Of a stretch of 64,000 bases of DNA, positions 28,725-36,765 are shown in pieces. The translations under genes were made by a program, and so were the position numbers. The stretch covers positions 1-64,000 of the forward strand of contig NZ_JANHKP010000010.1 in NCBI RefSeq assembly GCF_024497955.1. The letters are read 5' to 3'. Under the pieces are notes generated by a model. It did no database searches, was not told the origin of the DNA, and was given only the letters and a program-made list of their open reading frames with translations. Each line of letters starts with the position of its first letter. Position 1 is the stretch's first letter. The stretch is from Streptomyces sp. C10-9-1 (GTDB lineage Bacteria > Actinomycetota > Actinomycetes > Streptomycetales > Streptomycetaceae).

Positions 28725-29708
28725 CTACTTCGTCAGGGCCTGGACGAGGGCGTCGACGTAGGCTCCCATGGACTCGGGGCCGCCGAACATCCAGATGCCG
28801 TCGGGCAGCCGGTGGACGTTCCCGTCCTTGACGAAGGGCAGCGAGGTCCACACCGGGTCGTCCTTCAGCACCCCGGTGAAGGGGGTGCTGCTGGCGTCCC
28901 CCGCGCTGCCGATGTAGGCGAAGTGCACGTCCTCGCCCAGGGAGGTCAGCCCCTCGACGTCCGTGGTGCCGAGGCCGTAGTTCTCGTCGCCCTCGACGGT
29001 CCAGGCGTTCTCCAGGCCCAGCTTCTCGTTGACGCCGCCGATCAGCGAACCGGCGGTGTAGGGGCGGACGGAGACCTGGTTGGAGACCACGTAGCCGTCG
29101 GCGAAGGCGAGGCGGGCGTCGGCGAGCCCGGCGTCGGCGAGGGCCTTGCGGCCCTCCTCGGTCTTCGCCTCGAACTCCTTCTTCAGCTCCTCGGCCCTGT
29201 CGGTGGTGCCGGTGGCCCGGGCGATGAGGTCGAGGTTCTGCGTCATCCGCCCGATCGGGTCGGAGGCGTCCGCCGCCCGCACCTCGAGCACGGGTGCGAT
29301 CTTGCGCAACTGCTCCACGGCCGCGGCGGGCAGGTCGCTGGTGGCGACGACGAGGTCCGGCGCGAGCCCGGCGACGGCGTCCATGCTCGGCTCGCCGCGG
29401 GTGCCGATGTCCTCGGGTTCGTTCGTGAGCGGGACGGCGGTGTCCCAGGTCCTGTAGCCCTTGACGTCGGCGACGCCCACGGGGTCGACGCCGAGGGACA
29501 CCAGGCTCTCGACGACGTTCCACTCGGTGCCGACGACCTTCTCGGCGGGACCGTCGAGTTCCACCTTCCTGCCGGTGGCGTCGGTGAGGACCAGGGGCTC
29601 GGCGCCCTTCGGGCCGGCCGCGTCGTCGGCGGCCGGCTCGGTGGTGCCGCAGGCGCCGAGGGCGAGCACGGCGGCAGTGGCGGTGGCGGCCAGGAGGAGT
29701 CGTCTCAT
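28725..29708 (-). CDS. Iron-siderophore substrate-binding lipoprotein
   Basis: A 327-residue binding protein of the FecB/FhuD type (cluster A-II, metal chelate binders). The signal peptide ends in VLALGACGTT, a good lipobox. The mature protein starts with the family-typical PLVLTDATGRKVELDGPAEKVVG and contains LAPDLVVATSDLPAAAVEQL. The start ATG at 29708 overlaps the stop of the ATPase by 4 bases. It delivers ferric siderophore, or possibly haem or cobalamin, to the fused permease. The upstream iron box favours iron. Confidence 0.92.
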   Translation of the reverse strand: MRRLLLAATATAAVLALGACGTTEPAADDAAGPKGAEPLVLTDATGRKVELDGPAEKVVGTEWNVVESLVSLGVDPVGVADVKGYRTWDTAVPLTNEPEDIGTRGEPSMDAVAGLAPDLVVATSDLPAAAVEQLRKIAPVLEVRAADASDPIGRMTQNLDLIARATGTTDRAEELKKEFEAKTEEGRKALADAGLADARLAFADGYVVSNQVSVRPYTAGSLIGGVNEKLGLENAWTVEGDENYGLGTTDVEGLTSLGEDVHFAYIGSAGDASSTPFTGVLKDDPVWTSLPFVKDGNVHRLPDGIWMFGGPESMGAYVDALVQALTK

Positions 29709-30565
29709 GAGGTGGTGCTGAGCCTTTCGCTTCGGGTGTGGTGGCGGCCGATGGCGCGGGTGCGCAGCCGGCCCGTCAGGGGGTCGGTGTCGACCTCGAT
29801 GCGGATGCCGTAGGCGCCGGTCAGCCGCTCGGGGGTGAGGACGGCCTCGGGTGCGCCGTCGGCGACGGTGCGCCCGTCGTGCAGCAGCACGATCCGGTCG
29901 GCCACCGCGGCGGCCTGGTCGAGGTCGTGCAGGACGGCGCCGACGGCGATGCCGTGGCCGTCCGCCAGGTCCCGCAGCAGGTCGAGGAGTTCGACCTGGT
30001 AGCGCAGGTCCAGATAGGTGGTGGGTTCGTCGAGGAGGAGCACGCCGGTCTCCTGGGCGAGGCAGCCCGCCAGCCAGACGCGCTGGAGCTGGCCGCCGGA
30101 GAGCTGCTCGGCGCCCCGCCCGGCCAGCTCGGTGACGCCGGTCATGGCGAGCGCCCGGTCCACTGCCGCGGGGCCGCCCGGGTCGCTCCTCCCCCACCGG
30201 CCGCGGTGGGGGTAGCGGCCGAACTCCACGAGGTCCCGCACGGTCAGGCCGCTGGGCGTGGAGCGCTTCTGGGCCAGGAGGGCCACATGGCGGGAGAACT
30301 CACGAGGGGTCAGGGCGAGCCCGTCGGTGTCGCCGTCGATGAGCAGCCGCGCGGTCCTCGGGCGCTGGAGCCGGGCGAGCGTGCGCAGCAGGGTGGACTT
30401 GCCGCTTCCGTTGGGTCCCACCAGCACGGTGACCTCGCCGGGCAGCAGCGACAGGGCCGCCTCGTGCACGACATCGGTCCCGTCGTAGGCCACGGTCACG
30501 TCCGCGGCCGACAGGTGGTGGCCGCGGGGTGCCGCGGCAGCGGGGTTCTCTGCACCGTCCTTCAC
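29705..30565 (-). CDS. Iron-siderophore ABC transporter ATPase (FecE/FhuC-like)
   Basis: A 286-residue ATPase that energises the importer. Walker A GPNGSGKST, signature LSGGQLQRVWLA and Walker B VLLLDEPTTYLD are intact, in the pattern of FepC/FhuC proteins. It is the first gene of the operon. The GTG at 30565 lies only 5 bases from the iron box, so if this start is right the message has almost no leader. No ribosome site can be placed upstream, consistent with a leaderless transcript. A downstream in-frame start is the alternative. Confidence 0.92.
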   Translation of the reverse strand: MKDGAENPAAAAPRGHHLSAADVTVAYDGTDVVHEAALSLLPGEVTVLVGPNGSGKSTLLRTLARLQRPRTARLLIDGDTDGLALTPREFSRHVALLAQKRSTPSGLTVRDLVEFGRYPHRGRWGRSDPGGPAAVDRALAMTGVTELAGRGAEQLSGGQLQRVWLAGCLAQETGVLLLDEPTTYLDLRYQVELLDLLRDLADGHGIAVGAVLHDLDQAAAVADRIVLLHDGRTVADGAPEAVLTPERLTGAYGIRIEVDTDPLTGRLRTRAIGRHHTRSERLSTTS

Positions 30566-30570
30566 GAAGG

Positions 30571-30589
30571 TCAGGTTAGCCTAACCTAA
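30571..30589 (-). promoter_or_regulatory. Iron box (DmdR/IdeR operator) overlapping the -10 region
   Basis: TCAGGTTAGCCTAACCTAA matches the 19-bp actinobacterial iron box TTAGGTTAGSCTAACCTAA at all but one position. On the minus strand its TAACCT can serve as a -10 hexamer, 7 bases before the GTG, so iron-loaded repressor would occlude the promoter. Confidence 0.85.
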
Positions 30590-30659
30590 GCACTTCTCGG
30601 CACCCCGGGGGACCGGCGGAATCCTCCGCTCCGCGGCTGGCCCGCGCGGCACCGCAGCG

Positions 30660-30740
30660 GCGTGCCGCCCGGGGTCCCGGCGGGCCGGGGGCCGGGGGCC
30701 CGCCGCCTCAGCGGAGGCGTGCCGCCCGGGGTCCCGGCGG
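30660..30740. repeat. Two direct copies of a 24-bp sequence, 57 bases apart
   Basis: Identical 24-mers lie at 30660-30683 and 30717-30740 (core CCGCCCGGGGTCCCGGCGG). The second is inside the 3' end of the STM4011-family gene, the first just beyond its stop. The period of 57 is a multiple of three, suggesting a local duplication of the gene's end. Confidence 0.7.
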
Positions 30741-31637
30741 CCGGGCGGCCGGCCGCGACGGCCTTGCCGCGGCCAGGGCTTCCCTGGTCGGGATCCGCTC
30801 CAGCACGCCCCCCGCGAAGACGTCGTACAGCGGCAGCGACTCCAGGTGCACGTAGCCGATGTGGCAGTCGCAGACGGCCAGCGGGCAGGCGCGCGGGCGC
30901 AGTGCGCCGCGGTAGCTGCCGTCGTAGAGGTTGCCGAGGGCGGCGGGGACGAAGTGGCAGCGCCGCACGGTGCCCTCGCCGTCCACGGACACCACCGACT
31001 CACCGGTCCGGCAGGGCAGTCCGGCGGTGCGGTGCGGATGGCGGCTGAACGCGAAGAGCGGGTCGAGCGCCTCCCAGTCGGCCGCCTCGGCGTCGCTGTA
31101 CGTGTGCCCCTCCGCGGCGTTGACCCACAGGTAGACGTGCTCGGGCAGCGCCTCGCGCAGCCGCCGGGCGTGCCCGAGGTGCTCGGGGAGGCCGACGACG
31201 CCGACGCTGTGGCGCACCCCGGACTGCGCCAGCTCCCGGCACCGGCCGAGGAACCGGTCGTAGGGCGTCTGGCCCGGGTGGTAGGTGCACCACAGGGCCA
31301 GGCTGTCCCGGTCCGCGTCGGCGATCCAGCCCGTCCGGCAGGACAGGTTGGTCTGGATCGCCACCCTCCGCACGTGCGGCAGGCGGGAGAGTTCCACGAG
31401 CGCCCGCCGGTACCAGGAGCGCACCAGGCCCTCCCCCCACGGGGTGAACAGCAGCGAGAGCCGGTCGCCGGTGGCCTCGGCGGCCCAGCCGGAGAAGCGC
31501 TCCAGGGCTCTGCGGTCCTGCTCCAGGGCGGCCCGGCTGTCGCGGCGCTTGGCGAAGGGGCAGTAGGGGCAGTCGTAGTCGCAGGAGGCCAGCGGCCCCC
31601 GGTACAGCAGGGTCAGGTCCACGCCGGCCCCCTTCAC
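30708..31637 (-). CDS. Radical SAM protein, STM4011 family
   Basis: A 309-residue radical SAM enzyme. The [4Fe-4S] motif CDYDCPYC supplies Cys19, Cys23 and Cys26 (CxxxCxxC). Further family-like stretches are SLLFTPWGEGLVRSWYRRAL, VAIQTNLSCRTGW and, at the end, CHIGYVHLESLPLYDVF. Additional cysteines in RACPLAVCDCHIGY could bind an extra cluster. It is recognised as STM4011-like by this pattern and by its four neighbours. The substrate is unknown. The GTG at 31637 overlaps the previous stop by 4 bases; it is the last gene of the five-gene operon. The tail is Arg/Pro/Ala-rich and repeated. Confidence 0.85.
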   Translation of the reverse strand: MKGAGVDLTLLYRGPLASCDYDCPYCPFAKRRDSRAALEQDRRALERFSGWAAEATGDRLSLLFTPWGEGLVRSWYRRALVELSRLPHVRRVAIQTNLSCRTGWIADADRDSLALWCTYHPGQTPYDRFLGRCRELAQSGVRHSVGVVGLPEHLGHARRLREALPEHVYLWVNAAEGHTYSDAEAADWEALDPLFAFSRHPHRTAGLPCRTGESVVSVDGEGTVRRCHFVPAALGNLYDGSYRGALRPRACPLAVCDCHIGYVHLESLPLYDVFAGGVLERIPTREALAAARPSRPAARPPGPRAARLR

Positions 31638-33052
31638 TTGCGGGCGTAGGCGGCCATCGCGGACCGGACGGCGGGTGAGAAGAGCGCCGGTCCGACCGCG
31701 TCGGAGTGGGCCAGCCCCTCGGGCGTGAGACGCAGCCGCGCCTCCCCCGGACCGCCCTCGGCCAGCCAGCCCGCCTCAGCGAACCGCCGCAGCTCGACGG
31801 GGAAGTCCTCGAAGGGCCCGGTGCCGAACCGTGCCCGGTAGTCGGCCACGGCCATGCCCTCGGCCTGGAGGAGCGACTGCAGCAGGTGGCGGCGGCGGGC
31901 CTCGCCGTCGTCCATCCGGCGGCCGTACTCGGCGCGGGCGAAGTCCGGGCCCGGCCGGGCCACGTAGTCGTCCACGATGGCCCGGATCTGCCGCATGTCG
32001 ACGGCGTAGTCGAAGGAGTAGTGCAGTGCGGGGGTGTAGGACCGCGCCCCGCAGCCCAGGCCGACCATGCCGTCCGTCTGGCAGGAGTGGTCCGCAGGCA
32101 CGGCGGTCGGAGCGCCGGGCCTGCGGAACATCCGCATCGAGACCTGCTCGTACCCGGCGGAGAGCAGTGTGTCGCGGCCGTGGCGGTACAGGTGCAGCCG
32201 CTGGGCGTCCCAGGCGGCCTCCGCGAGGGGGCCGGATGCCTCGCCGCGCCTCCCGAGGCCCGTCAGCGGCCGCACGTAGAGCGGGTAGAGGTACAGCTCC
32301 TCGGGCCGCCAGGCCAGTGCCGCCGCGAGCGAGCTGCTCCAGGTGGCCTCGGTCTGGCCGTCGATGCCGTAGATGAGGTCGATGTTGAGGACCGGGAGGG
32401 CGGCCTCGCGGACGCGGCCGAGGGCGGCCTCGACGTCCGCGCGCCGCTGGGGGCGGGCGGCGGAGCGGACCTCCGTGTCCACGAAGCTCTGCACCCCGAG
32501 GCTCAGACGGGTGGTGCCCCGCTCGGCGAGGACGGCGAGCCGGTCCGCGGTCGCGGTGGACGGGGACGCCTCCACCGACAGCGGCACCGCCCGCAGGTCG
32601 GCTCCCGCGGTGTGCTCCGCGATGTCGCACAGCCGGGAGAGTTCGGCCGCGGTCAGGAACGTCGGGGTGCCTCCTCCGAACGCGGCGGCGGCGAAGCGGA
32701 CGGGACGGCCGTCGGCGCCGAGCGCCTCGCGGACCGTGCGCGCCTGCCGCTCCAGCGCGTCGAGGTACGCGCCCGTGAGGCCGTCGGGGGCGCCGATGCG
32801 GGTGAACAGGTTGCAGAAGCCGCAGCGGACCTCGCAGAAGGGGATGTGCAGGTACAGCGAGAGGGCGTCCTTGGTCCGTCCCGCCCACACCTCGGCGAGT
32901 TCGGGCCGGTCCGGGAGGGCGCGGTAGGCGGTCTTGTGCGGGTAGGCGTAGACGTAGCTCTCGTACGGGCGGACCCCGGGGGCGGGCGGCGGCGCGGCGG
33001 CGGGACCGGGCCCCGTCGGGGAGGGCGCGGCGGCGGAGGGCGTGGCGGTCAT
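31634..33052 (-). CDS. HemN-like radical SAM protein, STM4012 family
   Basis: A 472-residue radical SAM protein related to the HemN/HemW group. The cluster motif LHIPFCEVRCGFCNLFT gives Cys73, Cys77 and Cys80. AAFGGGTPTFL, RLSLGVQSFVDTEV and NIDLIYGIDGQTE are the usual SAM-binding and barrel strands of that group. The C-terminal part resembles a HemN_C-like domain. Its context, not haem genes, argues against coproporphyrinogen dehydrogenase. ATG at 33052, overlapping the previous stop by 4 bases. The first 25 residues are a disordered Pro/Ala lead. Confidence 0.85.
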   Translation of the reverse strand: MTATPSAAAPSPTGPGPAAAPPPAPGVRPYESYVYAYPHKTAYRALPDRPELAEVWAGRTKDALSLYLHIPFCEVRCGFCNLFTRIGAPDGLTGAYLDALERQARTVREALGADGRPVRFAAAAFGGGTPTFLTAAELSRLCDIAEHTAGADLRAVPLSVEASPSTATADRLAVLAERGTTRLSLGVQSFVDTEVRSAARPQRRADVEAALGRVREAALPVLNIDLIYGIDGQTEATWSSSLAAALAWRPEELYLYPLYVRPLTGLGRRGEASGPLAEAAWDAQRLHLYRHGRDTLLSAGYEQVSMRMFRRPGAPTAVPADHSCQTDGMVGLGCGARSYTPALHYSFDYAVDMRQIRAIVDDYVARPGPDFARAEYGRRMDDGEARRRHLLQSLLQAEGMAVADYRARFGTGPFEDFPVELRRFAEAGWLAEGGPGEARLRLTPEGLAHSDAVGPALFSPAVRSAMAAYARK

Positions 33053-33978
33053 CGCGGGCCTCCTGCCTCGGCGGACGGGACCGGGCCGTCGGGTTCCAGG
33101 AAGAAGTGGGCGTAGGGCACCGTCCACACCGCCTCGTGGGCGAGGCGGTGCCCGGTGTACCCCCCGTCGCCGTAGGCCGTGCCGTGGTCCGAGGTGACCA
33201 CCGCGAAGCAGCGCCGGCGGCTCCGCATCGCGTCGAAGAGGCGCCCGACGTGCCGGTCCACGTACGCCAGCGCGGCGGCGTGCGTCTCCCGCGTGTCGCC
33301 GTCCTCCCGCCGGGCACCCTCGGCGTGGAACCAGTTCGGCTGGTGCATCGCGGAGACGTTCACGAAGAGGAACAGCCGCTGCTCGGCGGGCAGTCCGGCC
33401 ACCACCCGCTCCGCGCGGGCCACCTGCTCCTCGAAGGAGTTCGGGGAGGCGACCCCGAACGACGGCTCCCAGTGGGCCTCCTGGAACAGCTCCGGCAGCA
33501 CCGACCCGAGCGCGCCGCGCCGGTTGAAGAAGCCGACGCCGCCGATGCAGACGGTGCGGTACCCGGCGCCGGCCAGCCCGGAGACCAGGTCGGGGGTGTC
33601 GAAGACCCAGGTGCGCCCGGCCGTGGACTCGCTGCCGGCGAAGCGTGCGGCGAACAGCCGCGGGTGCGGCCCCGGTGCGGCGGGGGTGGGCAGGAAGCCC
33701 GCGAAGATCGCGTGGTGGGAGGCGTAGGTGAAGCTGCCCGGCGCGTGGCGGCGCTCCCAGCGGCCGCCCGGCAGCCGGGCGGCGAGCCGGGGGGTGCGCC
33801 CCCGGGCCGCGGCCTCGGCGGCGACGTCGTGGCGGAGGGTGTCCAGCGTGACGAGCAGCAGGTCGTCCCGGCCGACGACCTCGTTCATGTCGGGTGTGTC
33901 GGGCCCGGGCGCCTGCCCGGGTGCGGTGCCGGTTCCGGGGGCGTCGCGCAGGGCGGGGCCCGGCGGGAAGGGGTGCAT
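33049..33978 (-). CDS. Sulfatase-like / alkaline-phosphatase-superfamily hydrolase, STM4013 family
   Basis: A 309-residue hydrolase of the alkaline phosphatase fold. A metal-binding aspartate sits in LLLVTLDTLRHD (about residues 40-51), and the second metal site in VVTSDHGTAYGDGGYTGH (about 259-277). The nucleophile region reads GSFTYASHHAIFAGF, with Thr or Ser in place of the C/S-x-P-x-R of true sulfatases, so formylglycine maturation is unlikely. No signal peptide: it acts in the cytoplasm. ATG at 33978 has AGGAA upstream; the first 30 residues are poorly conserved-looking and MNEVVGRDD could be an internal start. Confidence 0.83.
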   Translation of the reverse strand: MHPFPPGPALRDAPGTGTAPGQAPGPDTPDMNEVVGRDDLLLVTLDTLRHDVAAEAAARGRTPRLAARLPGGRWERRHAPGSFTYASHHAIFAGFLPTPAAPGPHPRLFAARFAGSESTAGRTWVFDTPDLVSGLAGAGYRTVCIGGVGFFNRRGALGSVLPELFQEAHWEPSFGVASPNSFEEQVARAERVVAGLPAEQRLFLFVNVSAMHQPNWFHAEGARREDGDTRETHAAALAYVDRHVGRLFDAMRSRRRCFAVVTSDHGTAYGDGGYTGHRLAHEAVWTVPYAHFFLEPDGPVPSAEAGGPR

Positions 33979-33998
33979 GGGTGGTTCCTGTCGTTCGG

Positions 33999-35177
33999 TC
34001 AGGGGCGGGCGCCCGCGAGGGCCGCGGACGCGCGTCCTCGGTGCGGAGCACGGAGGGCACCGGGGTTCCAGGGCGGGGAGGCCACTTGCGCGGCGTAGGT
34101 GTCGAGGCCCTCGGCGGGGCCGCCCTCGAAGCCGGTCAGCCCGGGCAGCAGGTCGCCGAAGGCGTTCACCTCGGCGACGGCGAAGCGGCGCCAGTGGACG
34201 GCCGGAAGCAGGTCGACGCCGACGCACGGGGTGCCCGGGAAGACGGCCGCGGCGCCTTCGGCGACCGCCAGCATGCCGGGCCACCCCGTGCCGGGCGCGG
34301 CGGCGACGGCTTCCCGGACCGCGGCGAGGTCGCCCCGGGAGCCGCCGAGGTGGAGGTTGGTCAGCGGCCCCGCGGAGGTGCGGACCACGGCGTGGGTGGC
34401 ACGGCCGGCGGTGGCCACGACCCTCAGGTCCGCGGCGCGCCCGTGCTGTGAGGCCTTGGGCAGCCAGCGCTCGACGTGCAGTCCGTCGGGGGCGAGGGCG
34501 TCGACCAGGGCGCCGACGGTCCGCTCGTCCTCGTAGCGGCGCACCCGCAGGGAGTTGTGGAGCGCCCCCGACGGGGTGAGTTCCACGGAGGTGGTGGCCC
34601 GCACCCGGCCTCCGGTGCCGCTCTCGACGGCCAGCACACCCGAGGCGGAGGAGCCGTGGGCCGGTTTGGCGAACACGCGGCGCAGCCCGGGGCGGTCGAG
34701 GAGTGCGCGCAGGTCCGGCCAGCCGTGGACCGGTGGCGCGCCGGGGCCGGAGGTGGGCGAGGGCGGAACCGGCACCCCCGCCGCGGCGAGCGCGGCATGG
34801 CAGAGCCGCTTGTCGAACAGGACGGCCAGCTCCCCCGGATCGGCGAGCAGTGTGCCCCCGGCCGTGCGCACCCCGTCCGCGACATGGTGCACGGCGTCGA
34901 GGAACCCCCGGTACCAGCGGGCACCGCCCTCCACCCGGGTGGGGTCCGCCGTTCCGCGCAGCAGCCGGTCGGCCAGCGGGTCCTGGCCGGGCGAGTCGAG
35001 GCGCACCAGCTCCCCGGGCCGGAAGCGGGCCGCGCCGCGGAGCACGTCGGTCCAGGGGACGACGCGCGCGGGGGCGCGTCCGGCGTTGCGCAGGGCGGTC
35101 TGCAGGAGCGCCGTGCGCCGTCCCTCGGGGTGTCCCACGACCGCGGCGGCCGGGTGCGCGGCCGTGGCGGGCGTCAT
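33999..35177 (-). CDS. ATP-grasp-like protein, STM4014 family
   Basis: A 392-residue protein with the look of an ATP-grasp ligase. After an N-terminal region, VFDKRLCHAALAAAGVPVPP (written here as read from LAVLFDKRL onward) leads into RRVFAKPAHGSSASGVLAVE, a lysine/glycine loop typical of the ATP-binding subdomain. Later LLPAVHWRRFAVAEVNAFGD contains the Glu/Asn metal ligands expected of the family. Such enzymes join a carboxylate to an amine or thiol. ATG at 35177 overlaps the previous stop by 4 bases; 20 bases separate it from the hydrolase gene. Confidence 0.78.
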   Translation of the reverse strand: MTPATAAHPAAAVVGHPEGRRTALLQTALRNAGRAPARVVPWTDVLRGAARFRPGELVRLDSPGQDPLADRLLRGTADPTRVEGGARWYRGFLDAVHHVADGVRTAGGTLLADPGELAVLFDKRLCHAALAAAGVPVPPSPTSGPGAPPVHGWPDLRALLDRPGLRRVFAKPAHGSSASGVLAVESGTGGRVRATTSVELTPSGALHNSLRVRRYEDERTVGALVDALAPDGLHVERWLPKASQHGRAADLRVVATAGRATHAVVRTSAGPLTNLHLGGSRGDLAAVREAVAAAPGTGWPGMLAVAEGAAAVFPGTPCVGVDLLPAVHWRRFAVAEVNAFGDLLPGLTGFEGGPAEGLDTYAAQVASPPWNPGALRAPHRGRASAALAGARP

Positions 35178-36127
35178 TCCGCCACCGCGGTGTAGCGCTC
35201 CTCGCGTCCCCCGCGCTCCTCGATGCCGCCCGAGAGGTCGACCTCCACCCCGTACGGCTCCAGCGCCGACCGCAGCCTGCCCGCGACCTCGGGGCTGAGG
35301 AAGTGGTGGTGGAGGTCGAGCCTGGCCAGATGGGTGAGCGGCTGGCCTTCGAGCAGCGCCGCGGCGCCCTCGTCGCCGAAGGTGCCCATGGACAGGTCGA
35401 GTTCGCTCAGGCGCGCGACCACGGGGGCCCCGGCGAGCGCGGCGGCTATCTCGCTCTGGATCTCGCTGTTGCGCAGGGCGAGGCGGCGCAGCGACGGCAG
35501 GCGCGCACCGCTCAGGACGGGCTCCAGGTCGGCGACCTCGGCGTCGGCGCCGTACCAGGAGGTGCCGAGCCAGAGGTCGAGGTCCTCCAGCGCCGGGAGT
35601 TCGCTGGCGGCGACGCCGCGGACGACCTCCTTCGACAGGCCGCCGGTCTCGATGCGCAGCCTGCGCAGGGCGGAGTGCGCCAGGGGCGGGAAGGCCAGCC
35701 CCTCGCCGCCGCGGACGCCGAACTCCTCCAGCCGGGGGTAGGCGCGCAGCAGCGGGCCCATGTCGGACTGGTGGATCCAGGAGATCTCGCACTCCTCGTA
35801 GGTGACGTCGCCGACGAACAGGGCGCGCAGCGCGGGCAACCGGTCCGCGGCGCCCACCAGGAGCTCCACGAGCCCGGTGTTGGCGGTGTCGCAGTCCTCG
35901 GTCCACCACCCGCCGACCACCAGGGCCCGCACCCGGGAGGCGTCGACCGACCGGAGGAACCTGGCGAACGACTCCGGCCAGCTCTCCTCGCCGTCGTACA
36001 CGTCGGCGGAGATCCGCCAGGCGACGGCGCCCGCCTCGGGGAGCGGGGCGGCCGGCTGCGCGCCGGGGCCGGCGAAGTCGGCGACCGGAAGGCCGCCCCA
36101 CTCCTTCATGTGGTCACCGATGGTCAT
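35174..36127 (-). CDS. Leucine-rich-repeat protein, STM4015 family
   Basis: A 317-residue protein and first gene of the five-gene operon. From about residue 110 it shows at least six leucine-rich units: LPALRALFVGDV, YPRLEEFGVRG, HSALRRLRIETGG, LPALEDLDLWLG, LPSLRRLALRNSE, VARLSELDLSMG and LTHLARLDLHHH. LRR proteins are binding scaffolds, so it may bind substrate or hold the other enzymes together. No signal or membrane segment. The ATG at 36127 (MTIGDHMKEWGGLPVADF) has AGGAG 9 bases upstream; the open frame extends further but is not family-like. Confidence 0.82.
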   Translation of the reverse strand: MTIGDHMKEWGGLPVADFAGPGAQPAAPLPEAGAVAWRISADVYDGEESWPESFARFLRSVDASRVRALVVGGWWTEDCDTANTGLVELLVGAADRLPALRALFVGDVTYEECEISWIHQSDMGPLLRAYPRLEEFGVRGGEGLAFPPLAHSALRRLRIETGGLSKEVVRGVAASELPALEDLDLWLGTSWYGADAEVADLEPVLSGARLPSLRRLALRNSEIQSEIAAALAGAPVVARLSELDLSMGTFGDEGAAALLEGQPLTHLARLDLHHHFLSPEVAGRLRSALEPYGVEVDLSGGIEERGGREERYTAVAE

Positions 36128-36333
36128 CTGCACGGCTCCTGCGTCTGGCGGTCGGTCATGGCAGGTCAGTTCTACCAAGGGCCGCCGACATCCCGCCCGC
36201 CCGTTCCCGGGCACCCGTCACGGCGGTTGCGGCCCGGGCGCCGTCCGGCGTTCGCGGCGTGCGTTGTCGGACCCCGGCCGTAGCGTGGTCACGTGAACGG
36301 GCGGTCCGCAGGGGGCCGCCGGGAGGGAGAGCC

Positions 36334-36660
36334 GTGTACCGGCAGGGGGACGTCCTGATCATGCCCGTGGCCGAGGAGGCGGTGCCGGAGCGCGCCCGGG
36401 AGGGCGGGGGCGAGGCGCGGGACGGGCGCGGGCGCCTGGTGCTCGCGCTGGGCGAGGTCACCGGTCACGCCCACGCGGTCCCCGGCCCGGGGCGCCTGGT
36501 GCGCCAGGGAGGGGAGTTCGGGCCGATGCTGCTCCATCTCCCGCAGGGCGGACGCGTGGTGCACGAGGAGCACGCGGCGATCCCGCTCCCCCGAGGCTGG
36601 TTCCGGGTGGTGCGCCAGCGGGAGTACGTCCCGGGCGCCGTGCGCATCGTGGCCGACTGA
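36334..36660 (+). CDS. Conserved hypothetical protein, partner of the DUF6745 gene
   Basis: A 108-residue, soluble, beta-rich protein of unknown function. Distinct stretches are VYRQGDVLIMPVAEEAVPE, LALGEVTGHAHAVPGPG and a C-terminal AIPLPRGWFRVVRQREYVPG. The central VTGHAHA with paired histidines could bind a metal. The GTG at 36334 has GGGAGGGAG upstream. It is followed 105 bases later by the DUF6745 gene on the same strand, so the two are probably co-expressed. It is divergent from the STM4015-family gene. Confidence 0.7.
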   Translation: MYRQGDVLIMPVAEEAVPERAREGGGEARDGRGRLVLALGEVTGHAHAVPGPGRLVRQGGEFGPMLLHLPQGGRVVHEEHAAIPLPRGWFRVVRQREYVPGAVRIVAD

Positions 36661-36765
36661 CGGCCCACCGCGCCCGGCGACACGGGGCGCCCTGCGCACC
36701 GCCCGGCCCCCGCCACCGCTTCCGTGCCGCCCCGGCGGCTCCGCGACCACGACGACGAGGACACC

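Noticed and set aside
31634..33052. STM4012-type protein read as coproporphyrinogen dehydrogenase (HemN)
   Set aside because: It has the HemN-like core, but its partners are not haem genes and its operon matches the STM4011-STM4015 set.
36128..36333. Possible ribosomal-peptide precursor beside the radical SAM genes
   Set aside because: I looked in this gap and in 30566-30707 and found no short frame with a ribosome site and a leader-core pattern.
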